A stretch of DNA of 64,000 bases from Alcanivoracaceae bacterium (GTDB taxonomy: Bacteria > Pseudomonadota > Gammaproteobacteria > Pseudomonadales > Alcanivoracaceae), in assembly GCA_023146255.1 (NCBI GenBank), contig JAGLCJ010000013.1, forward strand, positions 186,001 to 250,000, given 5' to 3'. Of the stretch, positions 43,471 to 51,509 are shown piece by piece. A program made the translations under genes and the position numbers. Positions within the stretch are counted from its first letter, which is position 1; each line of letters begins with the position of its first letter. The notes below the pieces were generated by a model that was given only the letters and a program-made list of their open reading frames with translations, made no database searches and had not been told where the DNA came from.

Positions 43471-45657
43471 TCAGAACCGGTAGTGCACGGAGCCGATCAC
43501 CTTGCGGCGGGTGCCGAACCAGCAATCGCCACGGCCGAGGCAGGTTGCAACATAGCCATCGTCGAACAGGTTGTTGACGTTAAGCGCGTACTTCCAGCTG
43601 CCCTGTTCGAAGGCGAACAACGCATCAAACAGAGTGTTTGAGGGCGTCATCAGCCGTTCCTGACCGTCGCCGGTTTCGCTGGTGTAGCGCACGCCGCCAC
43701 CAGCACGGAAGCCGTCAATGCCGTTGATGCTGAAGTTGTTTACCGCCCAGAATGACGCTGTCTGCTCGGGAATACTGACCAGCTGTTTGTCCAGTGTCGG
43801 ATCATTCGCCACGCCACTTTTCGTGACTGCTGCATCCGTGTAGGAGTAGCTGGCAATCAGGTCCCACTGATTCAGGCTGGCGCTGGCTTCCAGCTCGACA
43901 CCGCGAACCGTGACTTCACCGGCCTGAGTCTGATCGAAGCCATCCGCCGGGACCGGGTCGTTCGGGTCAAGGGTTGGCCGATTGGTTTCGCGCAGATCAT
44001 AAACCGCCGCGGCAAAACTGACTGGTGCATCTGCGGCGGACCATTTGGCACCGAGCTCGATCTGTTCACCTCGCTTTGGTTTGAACAGATTAAGATCCGA
44101 ATCGATGCCGCTGATCGGTTCGAATGATTCGCTGTAGCTCAAGTAAGGCGCCCAGCCATTTTCCGCCAGATACACCACGCCGAATTTACCCGAGGTGGCC
44201 TCGGCTTCGAGATCACCGCTGGTGCTGTCGATATCGATCTTGTCGCGACGCAGACCCGCAGTAATGGACCAGCGCTGATCAATTTTCAGCTGATACTGCC
44301 CCAGCACGGCCGCCTGATCGGTATCGATCACCGGGCCAGGGGTAAAACTGTAGGTTGGCCGGGCGAAGGTGCTGTACACCGGATTGAAAACATCCAGTGG
44401 GGTGGCTGCACCGCTGTCGGTGCGCTGGTTGTCATCCAGCATCATGCCATCGACACCGAACAGCACGGTGTGCTCAAGACGATTGCTGTTGAACTTGCCG
44501 ACCATCAGCAGCTCGCCACTGGTGACCTTTGAATCCGTTCGGCTGGCATACCAGGTGCGGTTGATTTCGGTCTTGTCCGGGCCAACAAAGCCTTCGCCGT
44601 TCGGAGAAATTTCCCAGAAGTTGGCGTACATGCTGTCCTGATGGCCATCAATCTCGTCATGACGGGCACGATGCTGCAGCGTCCAGTGATCGCCAATCTG
44701 TTGTTCGATGTCATAGCCAGCCCGCTGGCGAGTACCGCCGTAACTGTCCCAGTCCGGTTCACCGATAAACAGATCGCGCGAGATATAGCGCAGGTAGCCT
44801 GCTGAAGTCGGATCAAGAATCGGATAAAGCGATCCCGACCAGGGCAGGAAGGCGTTGGTGTTGCCGCTCTCGTCTTTCTGGTACTCGACATAGGCGGTGA
44901 TGCGGGTGCTGTCGGTGGGCAACCAGGTAATCGACGGCGCGATAAACTGACGTTCTTCTTTGGCGTAATCGATCTGCGTGCCGCTGTCCTTGATCACACC
45001 GACGACGCGGTAGAGCAGGGTGTCGCGACCAGCAACCGGGCCGGTGCTGTCGAGTGACAACTGACGATGCTCGTCATTGCCCAGTTCGGCAACGATCTCG
45101 TTCTGTGCGCTTGCCAGCGGTCGCTTCGACAGCAGATTAACCAGACCGCCGGGCGGGTTCTGGCCGCCAATCACCGAGCTCGGGCCCCGCAATACCTCAA
45201 TGCGCTCGAAGCCGTAGGGCTCGTTGCGAACCGAACCGTACCAGCCGCTGCGTGGCAGACGCAGACCGTCCAGCAGAATGGAGCTTTCACTGCTGCCGCG
45301 AATGGTGAACCAGTCACCCCGGTTGTCGACGCCGTACATGGCAGCCCGCACCCCGGCGCTGTAGGCCAGCACTTCCTGCAGGTTTTTCGCCTTCTGGTCC
45401 GCGACCTGATCGGCACTGATCACGGTGATCGCCTGCGGCACTTCCTTCAGCGGGGTATCGGTTTTGCTGGCGGTGGCGGAGCGGGTGGCGGTATAGCCAT
45501 TCGCCGGGCCAGTGGCCTGTTCAGCCTCAGCCTCGATGGTGATCGGCGCCAGCTCCAGCCCAGCGTCTTCGGCAATGGCGATGGACGCCGTGGCAAGGGT
45601 GATGGCGCTGACCGCGGCAGCCAGAGGCAGCCGCCGGGAGGGTGTGTGCAATGACAT
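43471..45657 (-). CDS. TonB-dependent siderophore receptor
   Basis: An outer-membrane receptor that imports ferric siderophore with energy from TonB. The 728-residue precursor has a signal peptide (about 1-29), a TonB box region (GLELAPITIEAE), the plug (TPLKEVPQAITVISADQVADQ, VEVLRGP-type segment IEVLRGPSSVIGGQNPPGG) and a 22-strand barrel ending FGTRRKVIGSVHYRF. The plug start is that of the FhuA/FpvA siderophore type. ATG 45657 has GGGGGA upstream and is preferred to ATG 45672. A Fur box lies just upstream; it heads a receptor-PepSY-CDGC protein operon. Confidence 0.95.
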   Translation of the reverse strand: MSLHTPSRRLPLAAAVSAITLATASIAIAEDAGLELAPITIEAEAEQATGPANGYTATRSATASKTDTPLKEVPQAITVISADQVADQKAKNLQEVLAYSAGVRAAMYGVDNRGDWFTIRGSSESSILLDGLRLPRSGWYGSVRNEPYGFERIEVLRGPSSVIGGQNPPGGLVNLLSKRPLASAQNEIVAELGNDEHRQLSLDSTGPVAGRDTLLYRVVGVIKDSGTQIDYAKEERQFIAPSITWLPTDSTRITAYVEYQKDESGNTNAFLPWSGSLYPILDPTSAGYLRYISRDLFIGEPDWDSYGGTRQRAGYDIEQQIGDHWTLQHRARHDEIDGHQDSMYANFWEISPNGEGFVGPDKTEINRTWYASRTDSKVTSGELLMVGKFNSNRLEHTVLFGVDGMMLDDNQRTDSGAATPLDVFNPVYSTFARPTYSFTPGPVIDTDQAAVLGQYQLKIDQRWSITAGLRRDKIDIDSTSGDLEAEATSGKFGVVYLAENGWAPYLSYSESFEPISGIDSDLNLFKPKRGEQIELGAKWSAADAPVSFAAAVYDLRETNRPTLDPNDPVPADGFDQTQAGEVTVRGVELEASASLNQWDLIASYSYTDAAVTKSGVANDPTLDKQLVSIPEQTASFWAVNNFSINGIDGFRAGGGVRYTSETGDGQERLMTPSNTLFDALFAFEQGSWKYALNVNNLFDDGYVATCLGRGDCWFGTRRKVIGSVHYRF

Positions 45658-45696
45658 GGAATGGTCCCCCATAGATTCGATAGACGCGAATCATAG

Positions 45697-45717
45697 TGAG
45701 AACCATTCTCATTATCA
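45697..45717 (-). promoter_or_regulatory. Fur box upstream of TonB receptor operon
   Basis: TGAGAACCATTCTCA (45697-45711) is a near-perfect 7-1-7 inverted repeat of the Fur type, extended to TTATCA. On the coding strand it reads TGATAATGAGAATGGTTCTC. It lies 40 bases before the receptor start, where ferric Fur would repress. Confidence 0.85.
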
Positions 45718-45757
45718 ATAGTGGGTATCAGCCCCGATCAAGGGGCTGGCGTCCGCG

Positions 45758-46234
45758 TCAGGGGTGCCGGGAAAACACTTCGGTCTTGCCGTCTTCGTCA
45801 AAGCTCAGCACTTCATAAGGATCCACCCGGTCGCCCATCTCCATGCCCGGCGACCCGATCGGCATGCCCGGCACGCTCAGGCCGCGGACGAAGGGGCGCT
45901 CCTTCAGCAGGCGTTTGATGTCCGCCGCCGGCACATGGCCTTCGATCACATAGCCGTCGACCATGCCAGTGTGGCAAGAAGCCAGATTGTTCGGCAGCCC
46001 CAGCCGATGCTTGATCATTGCCACATCGTGCTGGGCATGGCTGCGTACCGGAAAGCCGGCCTGCTCAAGATGGCTGATCCATTCCGTACAGCAGCCGCAG
46101 GTCGGGCTATGCCATACGGTGATTTCAGCGAGCGGCTCCTCCGCCACGACCGGCGCGGCGGAAAAAAGCAGGGTGGAGACCAGCGCCATCAGTAATGGCG
46201 AGCGGCGGATCAGTCGGATGAAATGGTTGCGCAT
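45758..46234 (-). CDS. DUF411 metal-binding protein
   Basis: A 158-residue periplasmic protein with a signal peptide (about 1-31) and the DUF411 layout: thioredoxin-like VWHSPTCGCCTEWISHL, then LASCHTGMVDGYVIEGHVPAADIKRLL and GLSVPGMPIGSPGMEMGD. Family members are linked to copper resistance and transport; CGCC, Cys in SCHTG and the Met-rich end are likely copper ligands. AAGGAG precedes the ATG. It starts 15 bases after the multicopper oxidase stop on the same strand and belongs to that copper unit. Confidence 0.88.
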   Translation of the reverse strand: MRNHFIRLIRRSPLLMALVSTLLFSAAPVVAEEPLAEITVWHSPTCGCCTEWISHLEQAGFPVRSHAQHDVAMIKHRLGLPNNLASCHTGMVDGYVIEGHVPAADIKRLLKERPFVRGLSVPGMPIGSPGMEMGDRVDPYEVLSFDEDGKTEVFSRHP

Positions 46235-46249
46235 GGTGATGCTCCTTGT

Positions 46250-47623
46250 TCAGTGGTGATCGTGAAGGTTCTGTCGTGATGGTGTCGGCAAGGTTTCGCT
46301 GCCAGTGCTGGCCGGCTTGCCGCGCCGCGCCGGACTGCCGTAGTCCGGATTGCTGCTGATTCTGCGTGCCACCGTGCCTTCCGGGTGTCGATACCAGCCC
46401 GGATCGCTGAAATCACCCGGCGCGATATCGTCACGGGTTTTCACCAGCGTAAACATGCCGCCCATTTCGATATTCCCGAACGGCCCTTTGCCCATCATCA
46501 TCGGCAAGGTGTTGTCCGGGCCGCGCATATGGCCGCTGTCGGTATGTTCCTGATGCTCGCCCATGCCGAACTGGCCCATGGCCATGTATTCCGGCAGCAG
46601 CTTGCGAATCTCCGCTTCAATGCCGGACTGATCAACGCCGAGTGTATTCGGAATCTCATGGCCCATGGCGTTCATGGTGTGATGCGACATGTGGCAATGA
46701 AACGCCCAATCGCCGGGCACGGCAATAAATTCGATATCACGGGCCTGGCCAACGCCGACAATCTCGGTGACTTCGCTGCGCCACTGATTTTTCGGCCAGC
46801 GGCCGCCGTCACCGCCGGTGACATGAAACTGCACGCCATGCAGATGGATGGGATGATTCCACATCGACAGGTTGCCGATACGAATACGCACCCGCTCGCC
46901 GGTTTTTGCCACCAGTGAATCAATAGCCGGAAACACTTTCGAGTTCATGGTCCACAGATCGAACTCCTGCATCACGGCCGGGTCCGGCCGCGAGGTGCCC
47001 GGGTGCATGGCCCAGTTGTGCAGCAAGATAGCGTAGTCACGATCAACCGGCTCGGCCTCGCCATCTTTCGGGTGGATGATGAACATCCCCATCATGCCCA
47101 TTGCCAGCTGCACCATTTCATCCGCATGGGGGTGATACATATGGGTGCCGTGCTGCTGCAGGGTGAACTCATAAACAAAAGTTTCGCCCGGCTGAATGGC
47201 GGGTTGGGTGACGCCGGAGACGCCGTCCATGCCGGCGGGCAGAATCAATCCATGCCAGTGAATGCTGGTGTGTTCCGGCAAGCGGTTGGTGACATAGATG
47301 CGCACCCGGTCGCCTTCCACCGCTTCCAGAGTGGGTCCCGGTGTGGTGCCGTTATAGCCCCAGCATTTGGCTTTCGAGCCCGGCGCAAACTCGTGCTCGA
47401 TTTCCTCGGCCACCAGATGAAACTCCTTCACACCATCCACCATCTTGTGCGGCAGGGTCCAGCCATTCGGGGTGTGTACCGGCATATAACCCTGACCGGT
47501 GCGTTTGCCGGCGGTGGTTTCACCGCTGTTGTGATGGACATGGCCGGACTCGGCTAATGCTTTGGTAATGGCCGCAGCGGGAAGCATCGCGCCGGCGGCA
47601 AACAGAAAGTCTCTGCGATTCAT
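46250..47623 (-). CDS. Multicopper oxidase with Tat signal (copper tolerance type)
   Basis: A periplasmic copper oxidase, probably oxidising Cu(I). The 457-residue protein begins with a twin-arginine signal (MNRRDFLFAAGAMLPAAAI). Copper motifs are IHWHG (121-125), HMYHPHADE (161-169), NHPIHLHG (256-263) and HCHMSHHTMNAM (309-320), holding the T1 and T2/T3 ligands. Met/His-rich C-terminal parts (EYMAMGQFGMGEHQEH, MMMGKGPFG) suggest extra copper binding. AGAGGA precedes ATG 47623. The TolC-like frame upstream ends in TGATG at this start; a continuous ORF from 48589 also reads into it. Confidence 0.93.
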   Translation of the reverse strand: MNRRDFLFAAGAMLPAAAITKALAESGHVHHNSGETTAGKRTGQGYMPVHTPNGWTLPHKMVDGVKEFHLVAEEIEHEFAPGSKAKCWGYNGTTPGPTLEAVEGDRVRIYVTNRLPEHTSIHWHGLILPAGMDGVSGVTQPAIQPGETFVYEFTLQQHGTHMYHPHADEMVQLAMGMMGMFIIHPKDGEAEPVDRDYAILLHNWAMHPGTSRPDPAVMQEFDLWTMNSKVFPAIDSLVAKTGERVRIRIGNLSMWNHPIHLHGVQFHVTGGDGGRWPKNQWRSEVTEIVGVGQARDIEFIAVPGDWAFHCHMSHHTMNAMGHEIPNTLGVDQSGIEAEIRKLLPEYMAMGQFGMGEHQEHTDSGHMRGPDNTLPMMMGKGPFGNIEMGGMFTLVKTRDDIAPGDFSDPGWYRHPEGTVARRISSNPDYGSPARRGKPASTGSETLPTPSRQNLHDHH

Positions 47624-48580
47624 CAGTGATGTCCTCTGTGCGGATCGTCCTGCGCCGGCATATTCGACGAAGGCACGGGTGTGATGTCGGAAAGGTCCAG
47701 CGTGCCGTCGCTGCTTCGCGTTGTCGCCCGGCCAAGCAATCGCGCCAGTTCGACCTCGTGCTGTCTGCAGCGCATCGGCGATAAGGCTGTCCGTGTCGGC
47801 ATCACCATTCACCGGCAAGGGCAGGGCGGTACTGACCTGCCAATCGTCATGCGTCAGTGCCAGCTGCAATGCCAGTTCGCTGCGCGCCTGATCACGATCG
47901 CGCTCGGCCTGCAGCAGGGTCAGCTCCGCCTCTGCTGCACGCCGTGTCAGCTGTGCCTGTTTCAGCGGCGTGATATTGCCGGCGGCAGCAAAGCGCTCAC
48001 CGAGCTGGTCCGCCCACAAGGCGGTGTTGCTGGCCCAGCGCTGCAACTGCAATCGTTGCTCCGCCGCTGCCAGTGCATGCCAGGCCGTTTCGGTTTCCAG
48101 CGCCAGGGATTGCAATGATTCGGCCAGTGTCAGCACCGCCAGTTCATATTCCGCCTCGGCCATGCGCCGTCGTGCCGGGCGCAACATTACCCCGGCCAGA
48201 CTCTGACTGAGGCCGACACTGAATTCGCTGCCACCGCCACTGACATCCAGCCATGACAGCGACAGGCTCGGATTAAGCAGCTCGCTGGCGCGCACCACAT
48301 CGGCACTGGCGATTTCCAGCCGGGCATATTCGGCACGCATCGAAGGATGATTCAGCAAGGCAGCTTGCACCGCCTGCTGCCGCGACAATTCGCCACGGAA
48401 CTCGTCGCCGGATTCGCTGGCGGATTCGGTTACTGTCAGCCCGCGCTCTGCCAACAGTTCACGGGCCTGATCATCGCCATGCTGCGGCGGGTTGACCGCG
48501 CAACCGCTGAGCACTGACGACAACAGCAATAGTGATAACAGCGCCGGTACAGGGCGGCCGGTACGACCGGATGTATTCAT
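47623..48580 (-). pseudogene. TolC-type outer-membrane efflux lipoprotein, internally deleted and frameshifted
   Basis: The first part (about 285 codons) is a normal outer-membrane efflux lipoprotein: lipobox LLSSVLSGC, then LSRQQAVQAALLNHPSMRAEYARLEIASADV and the first coiled-coil repeat (LALTHDDWQV ends it). After SLIADALQ (about 47765) the frame no longer encodes TolC sequence. In the next frame the tail HEVELARLLGRATTRSSDG, a typical TolC C-terminus, runs to a TGA (47625-47623) that overlaps the oxidase ATG. About 130 residues, the second repeat, are missing at the junction. Translation from ATG 48580 in the present frame would instead read through into the oxidase with no stop. Sequencing error could explain the frame but not the missing repeat. 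Confidence 0.75.
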
Positions 48581-48649
48581 GGATTTCACACTCCCACAGC
48601 CAACAAAGTCCTGCGCAACAGGCGCAGGCCGGTGGACCCGAACGGGTCA

Positions 48650-49021
48650 TCAGGCGGCGGAGAGCGTCGGTGGTCTTAGCAGGGGAAGCGGGTGGGAAAG
48701 CAACAGGCCAGCGACCTGCGGTAGATCCGGGGTGGGGTGGTGTGCAGCGGTGAGTACGTCAGTTAACGACGCAGGCATGGCCACCGAAGCGCAGGCAGCC
48801 TGACAGGCAAGATCGCAGTTGTCGCAGTCTTCACCGGCCGGCTCACTCGCGGCTGCCACAGCAGCCTGATGATCATGATGGTCGGTAGACGCCATGGCGT
48901 GATGGGCATGGCCATCGGCGGTCACGGCTGCTTCGGCCGGCTGCGCACAACCCAGATGCTGCGCCGCGGCAAGCGGCGCAGACAGGATCATCAGCAGGGC
49001 AAGGAGCAGTCGCATAGTCAT
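48650..49021 (-). CDS. CopL-like His/Cys-rich secreted protein
   Basis: A protein of about 123 residues with a signal peptide (MRLLLALLMILSAPLAAAQ), a His-rich stretch (DGHAHHAMASTDHHDHQ) and a cysteine cluster (EDCDNCDLACQAACASV). This composition fits small CopL or DUF2946-type proteins found at the head of copper operons. It lies 69 bases upstream of the TolC-like gene on the same strand. The exact start (ATG 49021 or 49015) is uncertain; neither has a clear ribosome site. It probably binds copper in the periplasm. Confidence 0.65.
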   Translation of the reverse strand: MTMRLLLALLMILSAPLAAAQHLGCAQPAEAAVTADGHAHHAMASTDHHDHQAAVAAASEPAGEDCDNCDLACQAACASVAMPASLTDVLTAAHHPTPDLPQVAGLLLSHPLPLLRPPTLSAA

Positions 49022-49128
49022 GGGCAAAGCCTAGCACATCGGGGTAACCCCGGGGTCAACAGCTGTTGATCTGCGGTTCTCCTTTTGTGCCGGAGAGTCC
49101 AGAATGAACGCACTCAAGGAGGTGGGCT

Positions 49129-49395
49129 ATGGCGCGCTTTGTGGTATCTGGCGACGACACTTCGGCGGTTGAAGTAACCCATATTTCTGCGGACGGCGTC
49201 TGGATACTTAGCCGAGACCGGGAATTGTTCATGTCCTACGACCAGTTCCCCTGGTTTCGGGACCAGCCTGTCCGGGCAATTCTCAATGTGCAGGAACCAT
49301 CCCCCGGCCACTTCTACTGGCCTGACATCGATGTCGATCTGACCGCCGACATCATCGAGCACCCGGAGCGTTATCCGAACATTTCCGCCGGCTGA
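49129..49395 (+). CDS. DUF2442 small protein
   Basis: An 88-residue protein with the DUF2442 pattern: VTHISADGVWILSRDRELFMSYDQFPWFRD and LNVQEPSPGHFYWPDIDVDLTADIIEHPERYP. Members are often in toxin-antitoxin or mobile contexts next to DUF4160 genes; no partner is adjacent here. AAGGAGGTG lies just before the ATG, an almost perfect ribosome site. Function unknown. Confidence 0.8.
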   Translation: MARFVVSGDDTSAVEVTHISADGVWILSRDRELFMSYDQFPWFRDQPVRAILNVQEPSPGHFYWPDIDVDLTADIIEHPERYPNISAG

Positions 49396-49557
49396 TCACA
49401 GCCAGAGATGGTTCTGATAGCCACCGCAATGGCAAATTCCGCCATCCCCCAAAAAGGCCTTCGGCGCGATCAGGTCGGTAAATTACTCTGCCTTGTCCTG
49501 CCCACGCAGTCGCTGTGTCTGCGCGGGTGAGGTAACAGAACAAGAAAAGGTTGCCCG

Positions 49558-50604
49558 ATGAAAAAGATCGCTCTCTTGCTGCTGGCCCCCGTGCTGGCAC
49601 TTACAGGTTGTACGTCCCTGCCGCCGGCCAGTCCGGCGCCCGAGTTTTATGTGGCGTACCCTGGGGTTCAGGACACCCGGATTCTGCAAACCGAAGATGG
49701 CCTGTACCTCTACGGGCAATGGTGGGAGCCGGAAGACCGCAACCCCGCTGCCGTGGTTCTGTTGCTGCATGGCACGGCGGCGCATGTCGGTGTCTACGCG
49801 CCCTGGGCAAACCACCTGGTTGAGCACGGCTATGCCATGTTTGGTTTTGACATGCGTGGCTGGGGTCAGTCGCAGGGCTTCGGTCGTGCCGGCTTTACCC
49901 GCAGCAACGATGCCTATGTGCAGGACGTGTCGCTGGCCCTTGCCGAGGTCCGGCAGCGCTATCCGGATGTGCCCGTGTATCTGCAGGGAGAATCGCTTGG
50001 TGCCGGTGTCGCGTTGCAGTGGGAAATTCGCGACAACGAGCCGGTTGATGGCCTGATCCTTAACGCGCCGCCGGTGGTGGTCAATATGAAGGTGGGGCCG
50101 TTCCGACAGCCAGACTGGCTTTCCAACTACATGGTCTGGAATGGCGGGTTGCTCGGGCGTATGGCACCCAATGCGCCGATATATTCCATGGCGGGCATCA
50201 GAGGTCGCTGGATGTGGAGCAAGGCAATCTTTGATCCCTGGGCGAAGAGCTGGATTGCCGAAGAAGTCAACATGACGCACAGCGCCGTGGCGGCCAGCTA
50301 CGTGACAAACCTGCAGAAAATGTCCGCCGAGATTCGCGACAACTTCGACAAGATCGATACGCCCGTCATCGTGTTGCAGGGCAGCAAAGACTATCTCGTG
50401 TCTCCGAAAGCCGCAAAACGGATTGCGGATCATGCCGCATCCCCGGAACAGGTGCAGTGGCATTTCTATGAAGGGCGCTCGCACTGTGCCTTGCACGACA
50501 CTGACAAGGAAACGGTCTGGGCGGATATCGTTGTCTGGCTGGATGGCATGGTCGCTACCGCGCAACAGCAAGAACAACAACAGCAATTGGGGGCGGCACA
50601 ATGA
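49558..50604 (+). CDS. Alpha/beta hydrolase lipoprotein, monoacylglycerol lipase-like
   Basis: A 348-residue lipoprotein (signal ending LALTGC) with a serine hydrolase of the Hydrolase_4 type: VVLLLHGTAAHVGVYAPWANHL, FDMRGWGQSQG, nucleophile elbow LQGESLGAG, VLQGSKDYLVSP (Asp) and GRSHCALHDTD (His). These place it near bacterial monoacylglycerol lipases or lysophospholipases acting at the membrane. The C-terminal Gln-rich tail (ATAQQQEQQQQLG) is low complexity. The stop overlaps the next gene by four bases. Confidence 0.85.
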   Translation: MKKIALLLLAPVLALTGCTSLPPASPAPEFYVAYPGVQDTRILQTEDGLYLYGQWWEPEDRNPAAVVLLLHGTAAHVGVYAPWANHLVEHGYAMFGFDMRGWGQSQGFGRAGFTRSNDAYVQDVSLALAEVRQRYPDVPVYLQGESLGAGVALQWEIRDNEPVDGLILNAPPVVVNMKVGPFRQPDWLSNYMVWNGGLLGRMAPNAPIYSMAGIRGRWMWSKAIFDPWAKSWIAEEVNMTHSAVAASYVTNLQKMSAEIRDNFDKIDTPVIVLQGSKDYLVSPKAAKRIADHAASPEQVQWHFYEGRSHCALHDTDKETVWADIVVWLDGMVATAQQQEQQQQLGAAQ

Positions 50605-50906
50605 GAACTGTTTTTCTGCTTCTGATCACGGCTTTTTTACTGCCCGGTTGTTCTGCTTCCGTTCGGCCGGCGTACTCCGATACTGCGGATGTTTCCGAAG
50701 CCATGCGCGCGCAGGCAGACAAGCTGGGCTTGCCGCTATCCGAAACCGGCAGCCTGATTCTGGCCAAGGCTCTGGCGCAGGGTGAGAAATACTGCGCGAT
50801 GAACAATCAGAAACTGCAGGCTAAAGTTGCGCTGAGGGAAAGAGGCGGCGAAGCGGTTCCTGTAGTCCACATCCAGTGCGTACAGGAATCTGCCGTAGAG
50901 GGCTGA
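50601..50906 (+). CDS. Small lipoprotein coupled to the lipase-like gene
   Basis: A 101-residue lipoprotein (FLLPGC) with no recognised family. The mature part has a helical segment (DVSEAMRAQADKLGLPLSETGSLILAKAL) and two cysteines (KYCAMNN, HIQCVQ). Translation is coupled to the hydrolase by an ATGA overlap, which suggests a chaperone or partner function, but that is only inference. Confidence 0.65.
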   Translation: MRTVFLLLITAFLLPGCSASVRPAYSDTADVSEAMRAQADKLGLPLSETGSLILAKALAQGEKYCAMNNQKLQAKVALRERGGEAVPVVHIQCVQESAVEG

Positions 50907-50920
50907 CAATCCGGGCTTGA

Positions 50921-51355
50921 TTACCCCGTTTGCTGCCGCACCCACTGCACCAGCGCGTTGCCCGGCAGCGCGCCGGACATCCGGTTAATCTCTTTGCCAT
51001 TACGGAACACAATCAGCGTCGGAATGCTGCGGATGGCAAAGCGCTGGGCCAGCGCCGGCTCGGCCTCGGTATTGACCTTGGCCAGCCGCACCTGCGGTTC
51101 CAGCACCCCGGCGGCTTGCTCGAACACCGGCGCAAACTGCTTGCACGGCCCGCACCAGGGCGCCCAGAAATCCACCACCAGCGGCAGATCGGCCTGGGCA
51201 TGGTTGTCGAAGGTCTGCGCCGTCAGCGCCACCGGATGACGATCAAACAGGGCCGCCTTGCAGCGACCGCATTTACCGCCGGCAGCCAGCCGATCTGCGG
51301 GCAGACGGTTCTTGCTGTGGCAGTGCGGGCAGGTGACGACGATTGGGGTGGTCAT
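50921..51355 (-). CDS. trxC: Thioredoxin 2
   Basis: A zinc-containing cytosolic disulfide reductase. The 144-residue protein has two N-terminal zinc pairs (CPHC at 9-12, CGRC at 29-32) and the active site WCGPC (67-71) in VVDFWAPWCGPCKQF. The cis-Pro loop is RSIPTLIVF. Length and layout match E. coli TrxC. In E. coli it is induced by OxyR; no OxyR site was identified here. It is divergent from the methyltransferase-HNH gene. Confidence 0.96.
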   Translation of the reverse strand: MTTPIVVTCPHCHSKNRLPADRLAAGGKCGRCKAALFDRHPVALTAQTFDNHAQADLPLVVDFWAPWCGPCKQFAPVFEQAAGVLEPQVRLAKVNTEAEPALAQRFAIRSIPTLIVFRNGKEINRMSGALPGNALVQWVRQQTG

Positions 51356-51509
51356 AACAGCTCTCCATTAGCATGGTCCCTAGATGGGGATAAAACCGTC
51401 AGGCTCAAGGCCATGCATTGATGTAAGGCAATGGGCGGGTAGGAAAAGTCTGGACGGCGACAGAAAAATGCTTACTTTGGACGCTATATCCGAAGATTGA
51501 TGACGTTTC

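Noticed and set aside
46250..48589. A genuine TolC-multicopper oxidase fusion gene
   Set aside because: The TolC C-terminal tail and a TGATG stop-start overlap survive in the other frame, and the oxidase has its own ribosome site and Tat signal, so two original genes are more likely.
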